A DNA stretch of 14,996 nt from Leucobacter sp. GTDB lineage: Bacteria; Actinomycetota; Actinomycetes; Actinomycetales; Microbacteriaceae. A program made the position numbers and the translations under genes. This document shows, in pieces, positions 6,925 to 13,176 of the stretch. Position 1 is the stretch's first letter, and every line of letters begins with the position of its first letter. The stretch covers positions 1 through 14,996 of the forward strand of contig JAPSIU010000037.1 in the NCBI GenBank assembly GCA_031178565.1, read 5' to 3'. The notes beneath the pieces are model-generated. The model worked only from the letters and a program-made list of their open reading frames with translations. It was not told the DNA's origin and ran no database searches.

Positions 6925-7374
6925 ATGCGAGAGGACGGCGAGCGGGATGCCGGGCAGCGCCGCGGACCGCACCCGGAGGACGTCGACTGGGGAGCGCTGC
7001 GGGAGGCGGCGCTCGCTGCGACCGCTCGCGCCTACGCGCCGTACTCCGGCTTCGCGGTGGGCTGCGCGGCGCTCGTGGACGACGGGCGCGTGATCTCCGG
7101 ATGCAACGTCGAGAACGTCAGTTACGGAGTCACCCTCTGCGCCGAGTGCGTGATGGTCGGGGAACTGCACATGGGAGGCGGGGGCAGGATTCTCGCGTTC
7201 GACTGCGTCGACGCGCAGGGGCGCACCCTCATGCCGTGCGGGCGCTGCCGCCAGCTGCTCCTCGAGGCCTCCGCCCCCGGAATGCTGCTCAACACGGTGT
7301 CCGGGTTGCGGACGATCGGAGAGGTGCTCCCCGACGCGTTCGGCCCGGACGCGCTCGCGGTGGAGCCGCGCTGA
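6925..7374 (+). CDS. cdd: Cytidine deaminase
   Basis: 149 aa, close to the ~130-140 aa of the homotetrameric bacterial form. It deaminates cytidine and deoxycytidine to uridine and deoxyuridine in pyrimidine salvage. The active site is complete: zinc ligands Cys72, Cys105 and Cys108, and the proton-shuttling Glu74 in CAEC (72-75), with PCGRCRQ at 104-110. Substrate-binding landmarks are APYSGFAVG (38-46) and GCNVENVSYG (59-68). The open frame extends far upstream, antisense-like through the permease gene. The ATG at 6925 was chosen because it follows a -10 hexamer at leaderless spacing and gives a family-sized protein with a short extra N-terminus of about 20 residues. It lies 50 nt after the ABC operon and 29 nt before the MFS gene, both with separate promoters. 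Confidence 0.93.
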   Translation: MREDGERDAGQRRGPHPEDVDWGALREAALAATARAYAPYSGFAVGCAALVDDGRVISGCNVENVSYGVTLCAECVMVGELHMGGGGRILAFDCVDAQGRTLMPCGRCRQLLLEASAPGMLLNTVSGLRTIGEVLPDAFGPDALAVEPR

Positions 7375-7391
7375 GCGTCGGAGGCCGGGAG

Positions 7392-7397
7392 TAGGCT
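7392..7397 (+). promoter_or_regulatory. -10 element for leaderless MFS transcript
   Basis: TAGGCT ends 6 nt before the GTG at 7404. There is no Shine-Dalgarno in the gap, supporting leaderless initiation at GTG. Confidence 0.5.
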
Positions 7398-7403
7398 GGC
7401 CGG

Positions 7404-8894
7404 GTGAACCGAACCCCGTCTGCACCCGAGACCCGTCCCTGGGCCGCGCTCTGGTCGATGGTGCTTGGCTTCTTCATGATCCTGGTCGACACGACCATCG
7501 TGTCGGTCGCGAACCCATCGATCATGCGCGGGTTGGATACCACCATGATCGCCACCCTGTGGGCGACGAGCGCGTATCTGCTCGCCTACGCGGTGCCGCT
7601 GCTCATCACCGGACGCCTCGGCGATCGCTTCGGTCCGCGCCGCATGTATCTCACTGGCCTCACGGTATTCACACTCTCGTCCCTCGCCTGCGGCCTCTCG
7701 GCCTCCATCGAGATGCTCATCGCCGCGCGTGTGTTCCAGGGACTCGGGGCGGCCATGCTCACACCGCAGACCATGGCCGTCATCACGCGCATCTTCCCGC
7801 CCAGGGAGCGGGGCTCCGCGATGGCGATCTGGGGGATCACCGCGGGCGTGGCCACGCTCGTGGGCCCGATCCTCGGCGGGTTCCTGCTCGACGCGTGGGG
7901 CTGGGAGTGGATCTTCTTCATCAATGTCCCGGTCGGGGTGATCGCGTTCGCGCTCGCCGTGCGCTTCGTGCCGCGTCTCGAGACCCACGCGCACCGCTTC
8001 GACTGGCTCGGCGTGCTGCTGAGCGCGCTGGGGATGTTCCTGCTGGTCTTCGGCATCCAGGAGGGCGAGAGCTTCCGCTGGGGCGTGATCTGGGGGCCGA
8101 TCTCGGTCTGGGGCATCATCATCACGGGTGTCGTCGTGCTCGTTCTGTTCGTCCTCTGGCAGCGCTTCCAGCGCGGCGAGCCGTTGATGCCCCTGCATCT
8201 GTTCCGCGACCGCAACTTCTCGGTCGGCACCGCGGCGATCACCACGGTGGGCATCGCGGTGACCAGCATGGGCCTGCCCCTCATGTTCTACTACCAGCTG
8301 GTGCGGGGACTCACCCCGACGCAGTCGGCGCTCATGCTCGTGCCGATGGCGGTGTTCTCCGCGGTGCTGGCGCGTCCCGTGGGGCGCCTCATCGACCGCC
8401 GCGATCCTCGGCGGATGGCCACCTTCGGTCTTCTCCTGGTCGCCGTCGGCCTGGCGCTCTTCTACGTCCTGCTGCGACCGGAGACACCCGTCTGGTCGCT
8501 GCTGATCCCGAGTGCGGTCCTCGGGTTCGCGAACGCGTACATGTGGGGAGCCCTCGCCTCGGTCACCACCTTCGGTCTGGCGCCCGAACTCGCGGGTGCG
8601 GGATCGGGCGTCTACAACACGAGCCGCCAGTCGGGCGCCGTGCTCGGCTCCGCCGCGATGGCCGCCCTCATGGCCGATCGGCTGACGGCGCACCTGGGCG
8701 ATGCAGTGGCCCCCGGCGGCGAGGGCTCCGCCGCCGGGATCCTCCCCGAACCCCTGCGCGAGGGCTTCGCCGCGGCGATGGCGGAGTCGGTGCTCATGCC
8801 GATGGCCGCGATCCTGGTCGGCGCGCTCATCACCCTCTGGTTCGCTCCGCGACCGGCGAGGACCGGGAGCGTGCCCGTCGCTCCGAGCCGCTGA
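7404..8894 (+). CDS. MFS drug exporter, DHA2 family (EmrB/QacA type, 14 TM)
   Basis: 496 aa with about 14 hydrophobic segments, typical of DHA2 proton/drug antiporters. TM1 carries the acidic LVDTTIVSVANPSI signature. Motif A GRLGDRFGPRRMYLTG is at about 69-84. The antiporter motif C (GPILGG) is in TM5, about residues 155-160, followed by WGWEWIFFINVP, a DHA2 hallmark. It would expel hydrophobic or cationic compounds across the cytoplasmic membrane using the proton gradient. The GTG start is supported by the TAGGCT hexamer at leaderless spacing and by a short cytoplasmic N-terminus before TM1. No adjacent TetR or MarR regulator is present. The small thiamine-binding gene follows after 78 nt. 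Substrate unknown. Confidence 0.92.
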   Translation: MNRTPSAPETRPWAALWSMVLGFFMILVDTTIVSVANPSIMRGLDTTMIATLWATSAYLLAYAVPLLITGRLGDRFGPRRMYLTGLTVFTLSSLACGLSASIEMLIAARVFQGLGAAMLTPQTMAVITRIFPPRERGSAMAIWGITAGVATLVGPILGGFLLDAWGWEWIFFINVPVGVIAFALAVRFVPRLETHAHRFDWLGVLLSALGMFLLVFGIQEGESFRWGVIWGPISVWGIIITGVVVLVLFVLWQRFQRGEPLMPLHLFRDRNFSVGTAAITTVGIAVTSMGLPLMFYYQLVRGLTPTQSALMLVPMAVFSAVLARPVGRLIDRRDPRRMATFGLLLVAVGLALFYVLLRPETPVWSLLIPSAVLGFANAYMWGALASVTTFGLAPELAGAGSGVYNTSRQSGAVLGSAAMAALMADRLTAHLGDAVAPGGEGSAAGILPEPLREGFAAAMAESVLMPMAAILVGALITLWFAPRPARTGSVPVAPSR

Positions 8895-8911
8895 TGCGCG
8901 GATCGCGCATC
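8893..8911 (+). terminator. Perfect hairpin at the end of the MFS gene
   Basis: GATGCGCG (8893-8900) and CGCGCATC (8904-8911) pair perfectly over 8 bp with a 3-nt loop and overlap the stop codon. No T tract follows, so it is either a U-less actinobacterial-type terminator or an mRNA 3'-end stabiliser. Confidence 0.45.
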
Positions 8912-8960
8912 GCGGATCGCGCTCACGCAACACCCGGTTACGAATCACTCACTCACGACC

Positions 8961-8967
8961 GAAAGGA
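8961..8967 (+). promoter_or_regulatory. Ribosome binding site of the thiamine-binding protein gene
   Basis: GAAAGGA lies 5 nt before the ATG at 8973 and fixes that start. No clear -10 was seen in the 78-nt gap after the MFS gene and no TPP riboswitch motif was recognised. Confidence 0.6.
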
Positions 8968-8972
8968 ACAGC

Positions 8973-9275
8973 ATGATCCTCGCATTCTCCGTCGCACCGT
9001 CCGGCACCGGCCGCGAAGACGCCTCGGTGCACGACGCCGTTGCCGCCGCGGTGAGAGTGGTCCGGGACTCGGGTCTGCCGAATCGGACTTCGGCCATGTT
9101 CACCGAGGTTGAAGGTTCGTGGGACGAGGTGATGGACGTAGTGAAGCGCGCGACCGAGGCCGTGCTGCCGTTCGGGTCACGGGTATCGCTCGTGATGAAG
9201 GCCGACATCCGTCCGGGCTACGAGGGCGAGCTCGACGCGAAGGTCGAGCGCCTGGAGCGCGCACTGGAGTTGTGA
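8973..9275 (+). CDS. MTH1187/YkoF-type thiamine-binding protein
   Basis: 100 aa, exactly the size of the small MTH1187-like family (formerly DUF77) with a ferredoxin-like fold. Recognisable features are the opening strand MILAFSVAPSG, a helix with the region near Asp17-Val33, the central TSAMFTEVEGSWDEVMDVVKRA (about 44-65) and the strand VSLVMKADIRPGY (about 72-84). Relatives bind thiamine or its pyrimidine moiety and are thought to buffer or deliver it in the cytoplasm, so no catalysis is expected. The start is supported by GAAAGGA. It follows the MFS gene on the same strand, which may be coincidental. Family assignment is confident; a direct role in thiamine supply is inferred. Confidence 0.82.
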   Translation: MILAFSVAPSGTGREDASVHDAVAAAVRVVRDSGLPNRTSAMFTEVEGSWDEVMDVVKRATEAVLPFGSRVSLVMKADIRPGYEGELDAKVERLERALEL

Positions 9276-9300
9276 TGGTTCCCGCAGACACGCCGCCCAA

Positions 9301-9369
9301 GTGAACCTCGTAAAGCAATTTGCACGTCGGGTTCACGTGCAAAAAAAACCGCAAATTCTTTCCACGTGA
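9301..9369. other. AT-rich segment with overlapping inverted repeats between convergent genes
   Basis: This ~70-nt stretch in the 265-nt gap between two convergent genes has much lower GC than its surroundings and at least four mutually overlapping pairings. GTGAACC (9301-9307) pairs with GGTTCAC (9330-9336). TTTGCACGT (9319-9327) pairs with ACGTGCAAA (9335-9343). AAAGCAATTTGC (9312-9323) pairs with GCAAATTCTTT (9351-9361) with one bulge. TCACGTG (9333-9339) pairs with CACGTGA (9363-9369). An A8 run covers 9341-9348. The first two pairings can coexist as an H-type pseudoknot if trimmed by two pairs. It could be a structured RNA, a shared 3'-end element or a protein-binding site. The rest of the gap (9370-9540) is GC-rich and shows nothing recognisable. 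Confidence 0.5.
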
Positions 9370-9540
9370 CGCGAAGGCCGAATGTCTCGAGCGCGCGCTG
9401 GGGAAGCGGAGTAACGACGCGCGTCGGGACCGGGCTGCTCGCTCACGACCGTCGACGCCGCAGCGACCGCCGGCGAGGTCGTCGACGTCGGCGGATCGGC
9501 GCTCGAGGGGAGCGGTGACCCGTGGCTCGCAGGTCCTCGT

Positions 9541-10011
9541 CTACTCCGGTACCGAGATGTCCGCGACCGTGGCGTCGTAGGCGCGGATCAGATCGTCGGC
9601 GTCGACGAACAGGCTGTACCCGTGCGCTCCGGCGCCCATCGCCACGCGCTCCCCGACGATCGTCTCGTCGGCGAACACCGGCCATGCAGTCGAGCTGCCG
9701 ATCGGGGTGATCGTGCCGCGTTCGTAACCGGTGGCCGCGAGGGCGAGTTCGGGCTCGGGCAGTCGCAGCTTGTTCACACCGACGACCGCCCGCAGCTTCG
9801 GCCAGGAGATCGACCGTCCGCCGGGAATGAGAGCGAAGAGGTACGTGTCGTCGGACCGCTTCACGACGAGCGTCTTCAGGATCCCGGACGGCGGGATCCC
9901 GAGCAGCGATGCCGCCTCCTGCAGCGACTTCGCCGCGGGGCGCTCGCGGATCTCGATGTCGAGTCCGCGCGCGGCGGCCGCGTCGCGGACCCGGGCGTGC
10001 GATTCGGACAT
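9541..10011 (-). CDS. YbaK/ProX-type aminoacyl-tRNA deacylase
   Basis: 156 aa, typical of the YbaK/EbsC fold, which hydrolyses mischarged tRNAs (for example Cys-tRNAPro or Ala-tRNAPro) in the cytoplasm as a trans-editing factor. Landmarks are the catalytic Lys46 in SGILKTLVVKR, the strand TYLFALIPGGRSIS (56-69), VGVNKLRLPEPE (77-88), the ERGTITPIG loop (98-106) and the GAGAHGYSLFVDADDL segment (126-141) with the family's conserved Gly-x-Gly-x-His. The start at 10011 is preferred over an in-frame ATG at 10047. A GGGAGGGG Shine-Dalgarno lies 3 nt before it and it fits the family N-terminus. A GAATCT hexamer upstream would place the transcript start near 10047, giving a 36-nt leader. It is convergent with the thiamine-binding gene. 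Confidence 0.87.
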   Translation of the reverse strand: MSESHARVRDAAAARGLDIEIRERPAAKSLQEAASLLGIPPSGILKTLVVKRSDDTYLFALIPGGRSISWPKLRAVVGVNKLRLPEPELALAATGYERGTITPIGSSTAWPVFADETIVGERVAMGAGAHGYSLFVDADDLIRAYDATVADISVPE

Positions 10012-10014
10012 GCG

Positions 10015-10022
10015 CCCCTCCC
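10015..10022 (-). promoter_or_regulatory. Ribosome binding site of the YbaK-type gene
   Basis: GGGAGGGG on the minus strand, just before the ATG at 10011, supports that start over the upstream in-frame ATG at 10047. Confidence 0.55.
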
Positions 10023-10147
10023 GTCGACCGGTGCTGGTCCTCCTCATCCTGCCAGATTCGTGCCCGGTGCTCGTGGGCGTCCGGTGATGCTCCGAGTGCC
10101 CGGACCAGGGTCAGCCTGCCGCAATTTCGAATAGCGCATGGTTCCCA

Positions 10148-10228
10148 TTACGTAAGCACGTTAGATGGGTTTCAGTTCCTTCTGAGTTCAAATTACTATT
10201 CACATAAAACCAAAGGGTCATCGAAGGG
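10148..10228 (+). promoter_or_regulatory. AT-rich promoter region of the secreted-protein gene
   Basis: This is the most AT-rich stretch of the window. It has a perfect palindrome TTACGTAA (10148-10155), a possible -35 TTCAGT (10171-10176), a 17-nt spacer and a -10 TACTAT (10194-10199). The Shine-Dalgarno GAAGGG (10223-10228) is 9 nt before the ATG at 10238, so this mRNA would have a leader of about 30 nt. The -35 match is weak. Confidence 0.5.
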
Positions 10229-10237
10229 TTCCTTACT

Positions 10238-10894
10238 ATGAAAGTCAAGCTTTTGGCGGTCGGAGCAATACTTGTTGCCGCCGCGGCGCTTCTGGCCGCG
10301 CCGGCCAACGCCGTAGCGGAACCAGAGGACAAGCGGGCGTTAGATGGACCGCAGCCCCTCGAGCTTCCAGCCGACCAGACCGCCGATGACCAGGCGTTTT
10401 CCGAGGAAGAAGCGAACGCGGCGTTGGCCGAACTCGAGGCGAACCGGTTCAACTGGGAGAGCCAGGAAATCATCACCGCGATGCAGTCATTGAACGCCGC
10501 ATTCCCGGATGTGGCCTCCCACATGTGGGTCGACCAGGGTGCGCAAACAGTTCACGGCAGCTTCAATAGCGCCGCAGAAGAATCACGCATCGAAGATTAC
10601 GTCGCTGCCATCAGACAGCTCTCTGCCGATTCTCAGTACCCGGTTGAGGTGTCTCAGAACACCTTCAGCGTGAAAGAGCAGCATGAACTCGTCGATTCAC
10701 TTGCTCTTGAGCCGGATAAATGGGTACAGGCGCTGGGGGACAAACCGGTCGCGGTGTCTGCTGAGAATGATGGAACGATCGTGGTCTGGTTCGCGGACGG
10801 GGATACAGCAAGTGAAGGAAGTCCACGAACGGTGTCGCTGAATGGCTTCGTTGTGACTATTGCGGTTGAGCCGGCATTCGGTGAAGCTCAATGA
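10238..10894 (+). CDS. Secreted protein of unrecognised function, in low-GC DNA
   Basis: 218 aa. A Sec signal peptide is clear: basic MKVK, a hydrophobic core (about 5-23) and a likely cleavage after ANA (residue 25). The mature part is acidic with no cysteines. It starts with a disordered Asp/Glu/Pro-rich segment (about 26-65), then a helix (EEEANAALAELEANR), then an alpha/beta region with SHMWVDQGAQTVHGSF, a helix ESRIEDYVAAIRQL, and C-terminal strands DGTIVVWF and SLNGFVVTIAVEP. No lipobox, sortase signal or TM anchor is seen, so it is probably released. The pattern of short strands after a Trp-x-Asp segment weakly resembles actinobacterial serine-protease pro-regions, but no catalytic domain follows; this is speculation. 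Codons ending in A/T are much commoner than in neighbours, suggesting horizontal acquisition. Confidence 0.8.
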   Translation: MKVKLLAVGAILVAAAALLAAPANAVAEPEDKRALDGPQPLELPADQTADDQAFSEEEANAALAELEANRFNWESQEIITAMQSLNAAFPDVASHMWVDQGAQTVHGSFNSAAEESRIEDYVAAIRQLSADSQYPVEVSQNTFSVKEQHELVDSLALEPDKWVQALGDKPVAVSAENDGTIVVWFADGDTASEGSPRTVSLNGFVVTIAVEPAFGEAQ

Positions 10895-10916
10895 AGGTGT
10901 GCAGACTCATCTCCAG

Positions 10917-10949
10917 GGACGCCACTGAGCGCTGCCACCTCAGGCGTCC
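10917..10949 (+). terminator. Terminator-like hairpin after the secreted-protein gene
   Basis: GGACGC (10917-10922) pairs with GCGTCC (10944-10949). After a 2-nt bulge (CA), CTGAG (10925-10929) pairs with CTCAG (10939-10943), closing a 9-nt loop. This gives 11 bp in all, starting 22 nt after the stop. No T tract follows. The remaining gap up to 11106 shows nothing I can name. Confidence 0.5.
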
Positions 10950-11106
10950 ACGTCGCTTCGGTCGACAAGACCAAGCCTGTCCTGGGTGAGGTTCCATCTG
11001 GCAAGTGCCGCGTGGAGGCCTCCCTCGAGTGGTGCGAGTGCAAAGGCTGCCGCTGAAACGCCGACTATTGCGGGGATGTCGAGTGAAGCGATGAGCAGGG
11101 GTGGAG

Positions 11107-11112
11107 TATTCT
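11107..11112 (+). promoter_or_regulatory. -10 element for leaderless ABC exporter transcript
   Basis: TATTCT ends 7 nt before the ATG at 11120 and no Shine-Dalgarno is present, so initiation is probably leaderless. Confidence 0.55.
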
Positions 11113-11119
11113 CCGAACC

Positions 11120-13048
11120 ATGATGACGGGCGGCGGGATGAGCGGGCGGGGAACGCGCGTGTCCGGCGGCGACGCCGAGCTGCAGCGGGAGCTCAACCGT
11201 CAGGCGCCGGAGGTTCGGCACCTCGGTCGTCGTATCGCCGACCTCTTCCGCCCGTACCGCGGGCAGCTCGCGGTCATCGTCGTGCTCGTCCTGGTCTCCG
11301 CAGCGCTCGGGATCCTCCCGCCGCTGCTCACGCAGCGCGTCTTCGACGAGGGGCTGTTCCCGCCGACGGGAGGTCCCGATCTCCCGGTGCTCTCGTGGCT
11401 CGTGGGCGGGATGGTCGCCGTGTTCGTCGTCTCCTCCGCGCTCGGCATCGTGCAGACGCTCTTCACGGCACGGGTCGGCAACCGCGTCATGGGCGACCTG
11501 CGGGTGAAGCTCTTCGCGCACCTGCAGTCGATGGAGCTCGGCTTCTTCACCCGAACCAAGACGGGTGTGATCCAGTCGCGCCTGCAGAACGACGTGGGCG
11601 GCGTCGCGAACGTGCTCACCAACACCGTGTCGAACGTGATCGGGAACACGGTGACGGTCTTGGCGGCGGCCGTCGCGATGCTGCTGCTGAGCTGGCAGCT
11701 CACGCTCATCGCGCTCGTGCTGATGCCGGTGCTGGTCTTCGCGCAGCGCAGGGTCGGGCAGATCCGGGCCAGGATCGCGGGGCGCACGCAGGAGTCGCTC
11801 TCCGAGATGACGGCGATCACGCAGGAGACGCTCTCGATCTCGGGAGTGCTGCTCGCGAAGACCTACTCCCGGCAGGCGGCCGAGACGGAGCGCTACGCGG
11901 CCGAGAACCGCAACCAGGTCGAGCTGCAGGTGCGGCAGACGATGAGCGGGCAGGCGTTCTTCGCACTGGTGCAGGTCTTCCTCTCGGCGGTTCCGGCGAT
12001 CGTGTACCTCTTCTCGGGGTGGCTCATCGCCCGCGGGCAGGGCGAGGGCTTCGATCCCGGGATCACCCCCGGCACGATCGTGGCGTTCACGACCGTGCAG
12101 TCCCGGCTGCTCTTCCCGCTCATGGCTCTCATGAGGGTGGCCCTCGACCTGCAGACGTCGAAGGCGCTGTTCGCCCGGATCTTCGAGTACCTCGACCTCA
12201 AGCCCGCGATCGCGGACGCGCCCGATGCGCGGGAGCCCTCCGACGCGCCGGGCCGGGCCGGGCGCGTGGAGTTCTCGGAGGTGTCCTTCAGGTACCCGGA
12301 GCCGGGCACCCTAGCGTCGTCGCCCCGGCTCGATGACGAGAGCGCCGTCTCGGCGGGGAGCCGCGCTGCGCGTCCGACGCTCGACCGCGTGACGTTTCAC
12401 GTGGAACCGGGCGAGTTCGTGGCGTTCGTCGGCGCCTCAGGGGCGGGCAAGACCACGATCGGCTCGCTGATCCCGCGTCTCTACGATGCCGACTCGGGCA
12501 GTGTGCGGTACGCGGACGACGATGTGCGGGAGCTGCGTCAGGAAGCCCTCATGGACCGGATCGGCGTGGTCACGCAGGAGCCGTACCTGTTCCACGCGTC
12601 GGTTGCCGCCAACCTCCGCTACGCGAAGCCCGAGGCCTCGCAGGAGGAGCTGGAAGCGGCGGCGAAGCTCGCGAACATCCACGACACGATCGTCGGATTC
12701 GGCGACGGGTACGACACGATCGTGGGGGAGCGCGGGTACCGGCTCTCGGGCGGGGAGAAGCAGCGGATCGCCATCGCGCGGGTGCTGCTCAAGAACCCCC
12801 GGGTGCTCGTGCTCGACGAGGCGACGAGCGCCCTCGACACGGTGAACGAGCGCATCGTGCAGCGCGCGCTCGAGGAGGCTCGCAGCGGCCGGACGACGAT
12901 CGCGATCGCGCACCGGCTGTCCACGATCGTCGACGCCGACCGCATCTACGTGGTGGGGGAGGGGCGGATCCTGGAATCGGGCACCCACCGCGAGCTCATC
13001 GAGCGAGGCGGATCCTACGCCGAGCTCTACGCGCAGCAGCAGCGCTGA
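11120..13048 (+). CDS. Fused ABC exporter (type-I transmembrane domain plus ATPase, MsbA/LmrA-like)
   Basis: 642 aa half-transporter expected to work as a homodimer, or as a heterodimer with a partner not in this window. The N-terminal domain (about 45-340) has around six membrane helices, the first at about 49-70. The nucleotide-binding domain has A-loop Tyr392 (FRYP), Walker A GASGAGKT (438-445), Q-loop VVTQEPYLF, signature LSGGEKQR (542-549), Walker B VLVLDEAT with Asp566/Glu567, and H-loop His598. The catalytic Glu is intact, so it should be a full ATPase. Unusually, about 28 residues of Ser/Ala/Arg-rich sequence (about 394-421) separate the A-loop from the next strand, where a few residues are normal. 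The start is a double ATG (MMTGG) at leaderless spacing. Substrate is not predictable: lipid, peptide or drug. Confidence 0.92.
   Translation: MMTGGGMSGRGTRVSGGDAELQRELNRQAPEVRHLGRRIADLFRPYRGQLAVIVVLVLVSAALGILPPLLTQRVFDEGLFPPTGGPDLPVLSWLVGGMVAVFVVSSALGIVQTLFTARVGNRVMGDLRVKLFAHLQSMELGFFTRTKTGVIQSRLQNDVGGVANVLTNTVSNVIGNTVTVLAAAVAMLLLSWQLTLIALVLMPVLVFAQRRVGQIRARIAGRTQESLSEMTAITQETLSISGVLLAKTYSRQAAETERYAAENRNQVELQVRQTMSGQAFFALVQVFLSAVPAIVYLFSGWLIARGQGEGFDPGITPGTIVAFTTVQSRLLFPLMALMRVALDLQTSKALFARIFEYLDLKPAIADAPDAREPSDAPGRAGRVEFSEVSFRYPEPGTLASSPRLDDESAVSAGSRAARPTLDRVTFHVEPGEFVAFVGASGAGKTTIGSLIPRLYDADSGSVRYADDDVRELRQEALMDRIGVVTQEPYLFHASVAANLRYAKPEASQEELEAAAKLANIHDTIVGFGDGYDTIVGERGYRLSGGEKQRIAIARVLLKNPRVLVLDEATSALDTVNERIVQRALEEARSGRTTIAIAHRLSTIVDADRIYVVGEGRILESGTHRELIERGGSYAELYAQQQR
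12394..12407. promoter_or_regulatory. parS-like ParB binding site inside the ABC exporter gene
   Basis: GTTTCACGTGGAAC matches the conserved chromosomal parS core GTTTCACGTGAAAC at 13 of 14 positions (one A to G). It encodes residues about 425-429 (T-F-H-V-E). The TTT phenylalanine codon it needs is the only TTT I found in this gene, where every other Phe is TTC. This suggests selection on DNA rather than protein. ParB binding is inferred. Confidence 0.6.
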
Positions 13049-13071
13049 GCGGAACGCCGCGCCGCCCCCGT

Positions 13072-13101
13072 CGCAGGATCCACCGCCGCAGGATCCACCG
13101 C
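13072..13101. repeat. 15-bp perfect tandem duplication in the exporter/alaA gap
   Basis: CGCAGGATCCACCGC occurs twice back to back (13072-13086, 13087-13101) in the 128-nt non-coding gap. A weak GCGG...CCGC hairpin lies right after the exporter stop. No function is assigned. Confidence 0.9.
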
Positions 13102-13164
13102 CGATGGCGCCTCGTTCGGCACCGCGGCGAACATCCTGCGGGGAGATGTCGATCCGAGGCGTGG

Positions 13165-13170
13165 AATAAT
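13165..13170 (+). promoter_or_regulatory. -10 element for leaderless alaA transcript
   Basis: AATAAT ends 6 nt before the GTG at 13177, with no Shine-Dalgarno in the gap. The match to TAnnnT is imperfect at the first base. Confidence 0.45.
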
Positions 13171-13176
13171 CGCTCT

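Noticed and set aside
7122..8948. 608-codon minus-strand frame opposite the MFS gene
   Set aside because: Composition is the Asp/Glu/His/Arg-rich shadow typical of high-GC antisense frames, with no domain. The plus-strand MFS protein has clear motifs.
8895..8972. TPP riboswitch before the thiamine-binding gene
   Set aside because: The gap is too short and lacks the conserved CUGAGA and ACCUGA-type boxes.
9319..9348. Intrinsic terminator for the thiamine-binding gene
   Set aside because: The 9-bp hairpin is followed by As, not Ts, on the plus strand, and on the minus strand the T run precedes it, so it is not a standard terminator in either direction.
9415..9540. Plus-strand open stretch before the YbaK gene, possible gene remnant
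   Set aside because: It runs into the antisense of the YbaK gene, lacks a start and RBS and shows no family features.
10159..10347. 10-bp direct repeat CGTTAGATGG (10159-10168 and 10338-10347) as insertion target duplication
   Set aside because: The second copy lies inside the secreted-protein ORF, not at the far boundary of the low-GC segment, so it does not bracket an insertion.
10940..11100. Minus-strand open stretch with protein-like hydrophobic translation
   Set aside because: It has no ATG/GTG start of its own outside the antisense of the ABC exporter, no ribosome binding site and no recognised family. It may be a decayed fragment, but cannot be supported as a gene.
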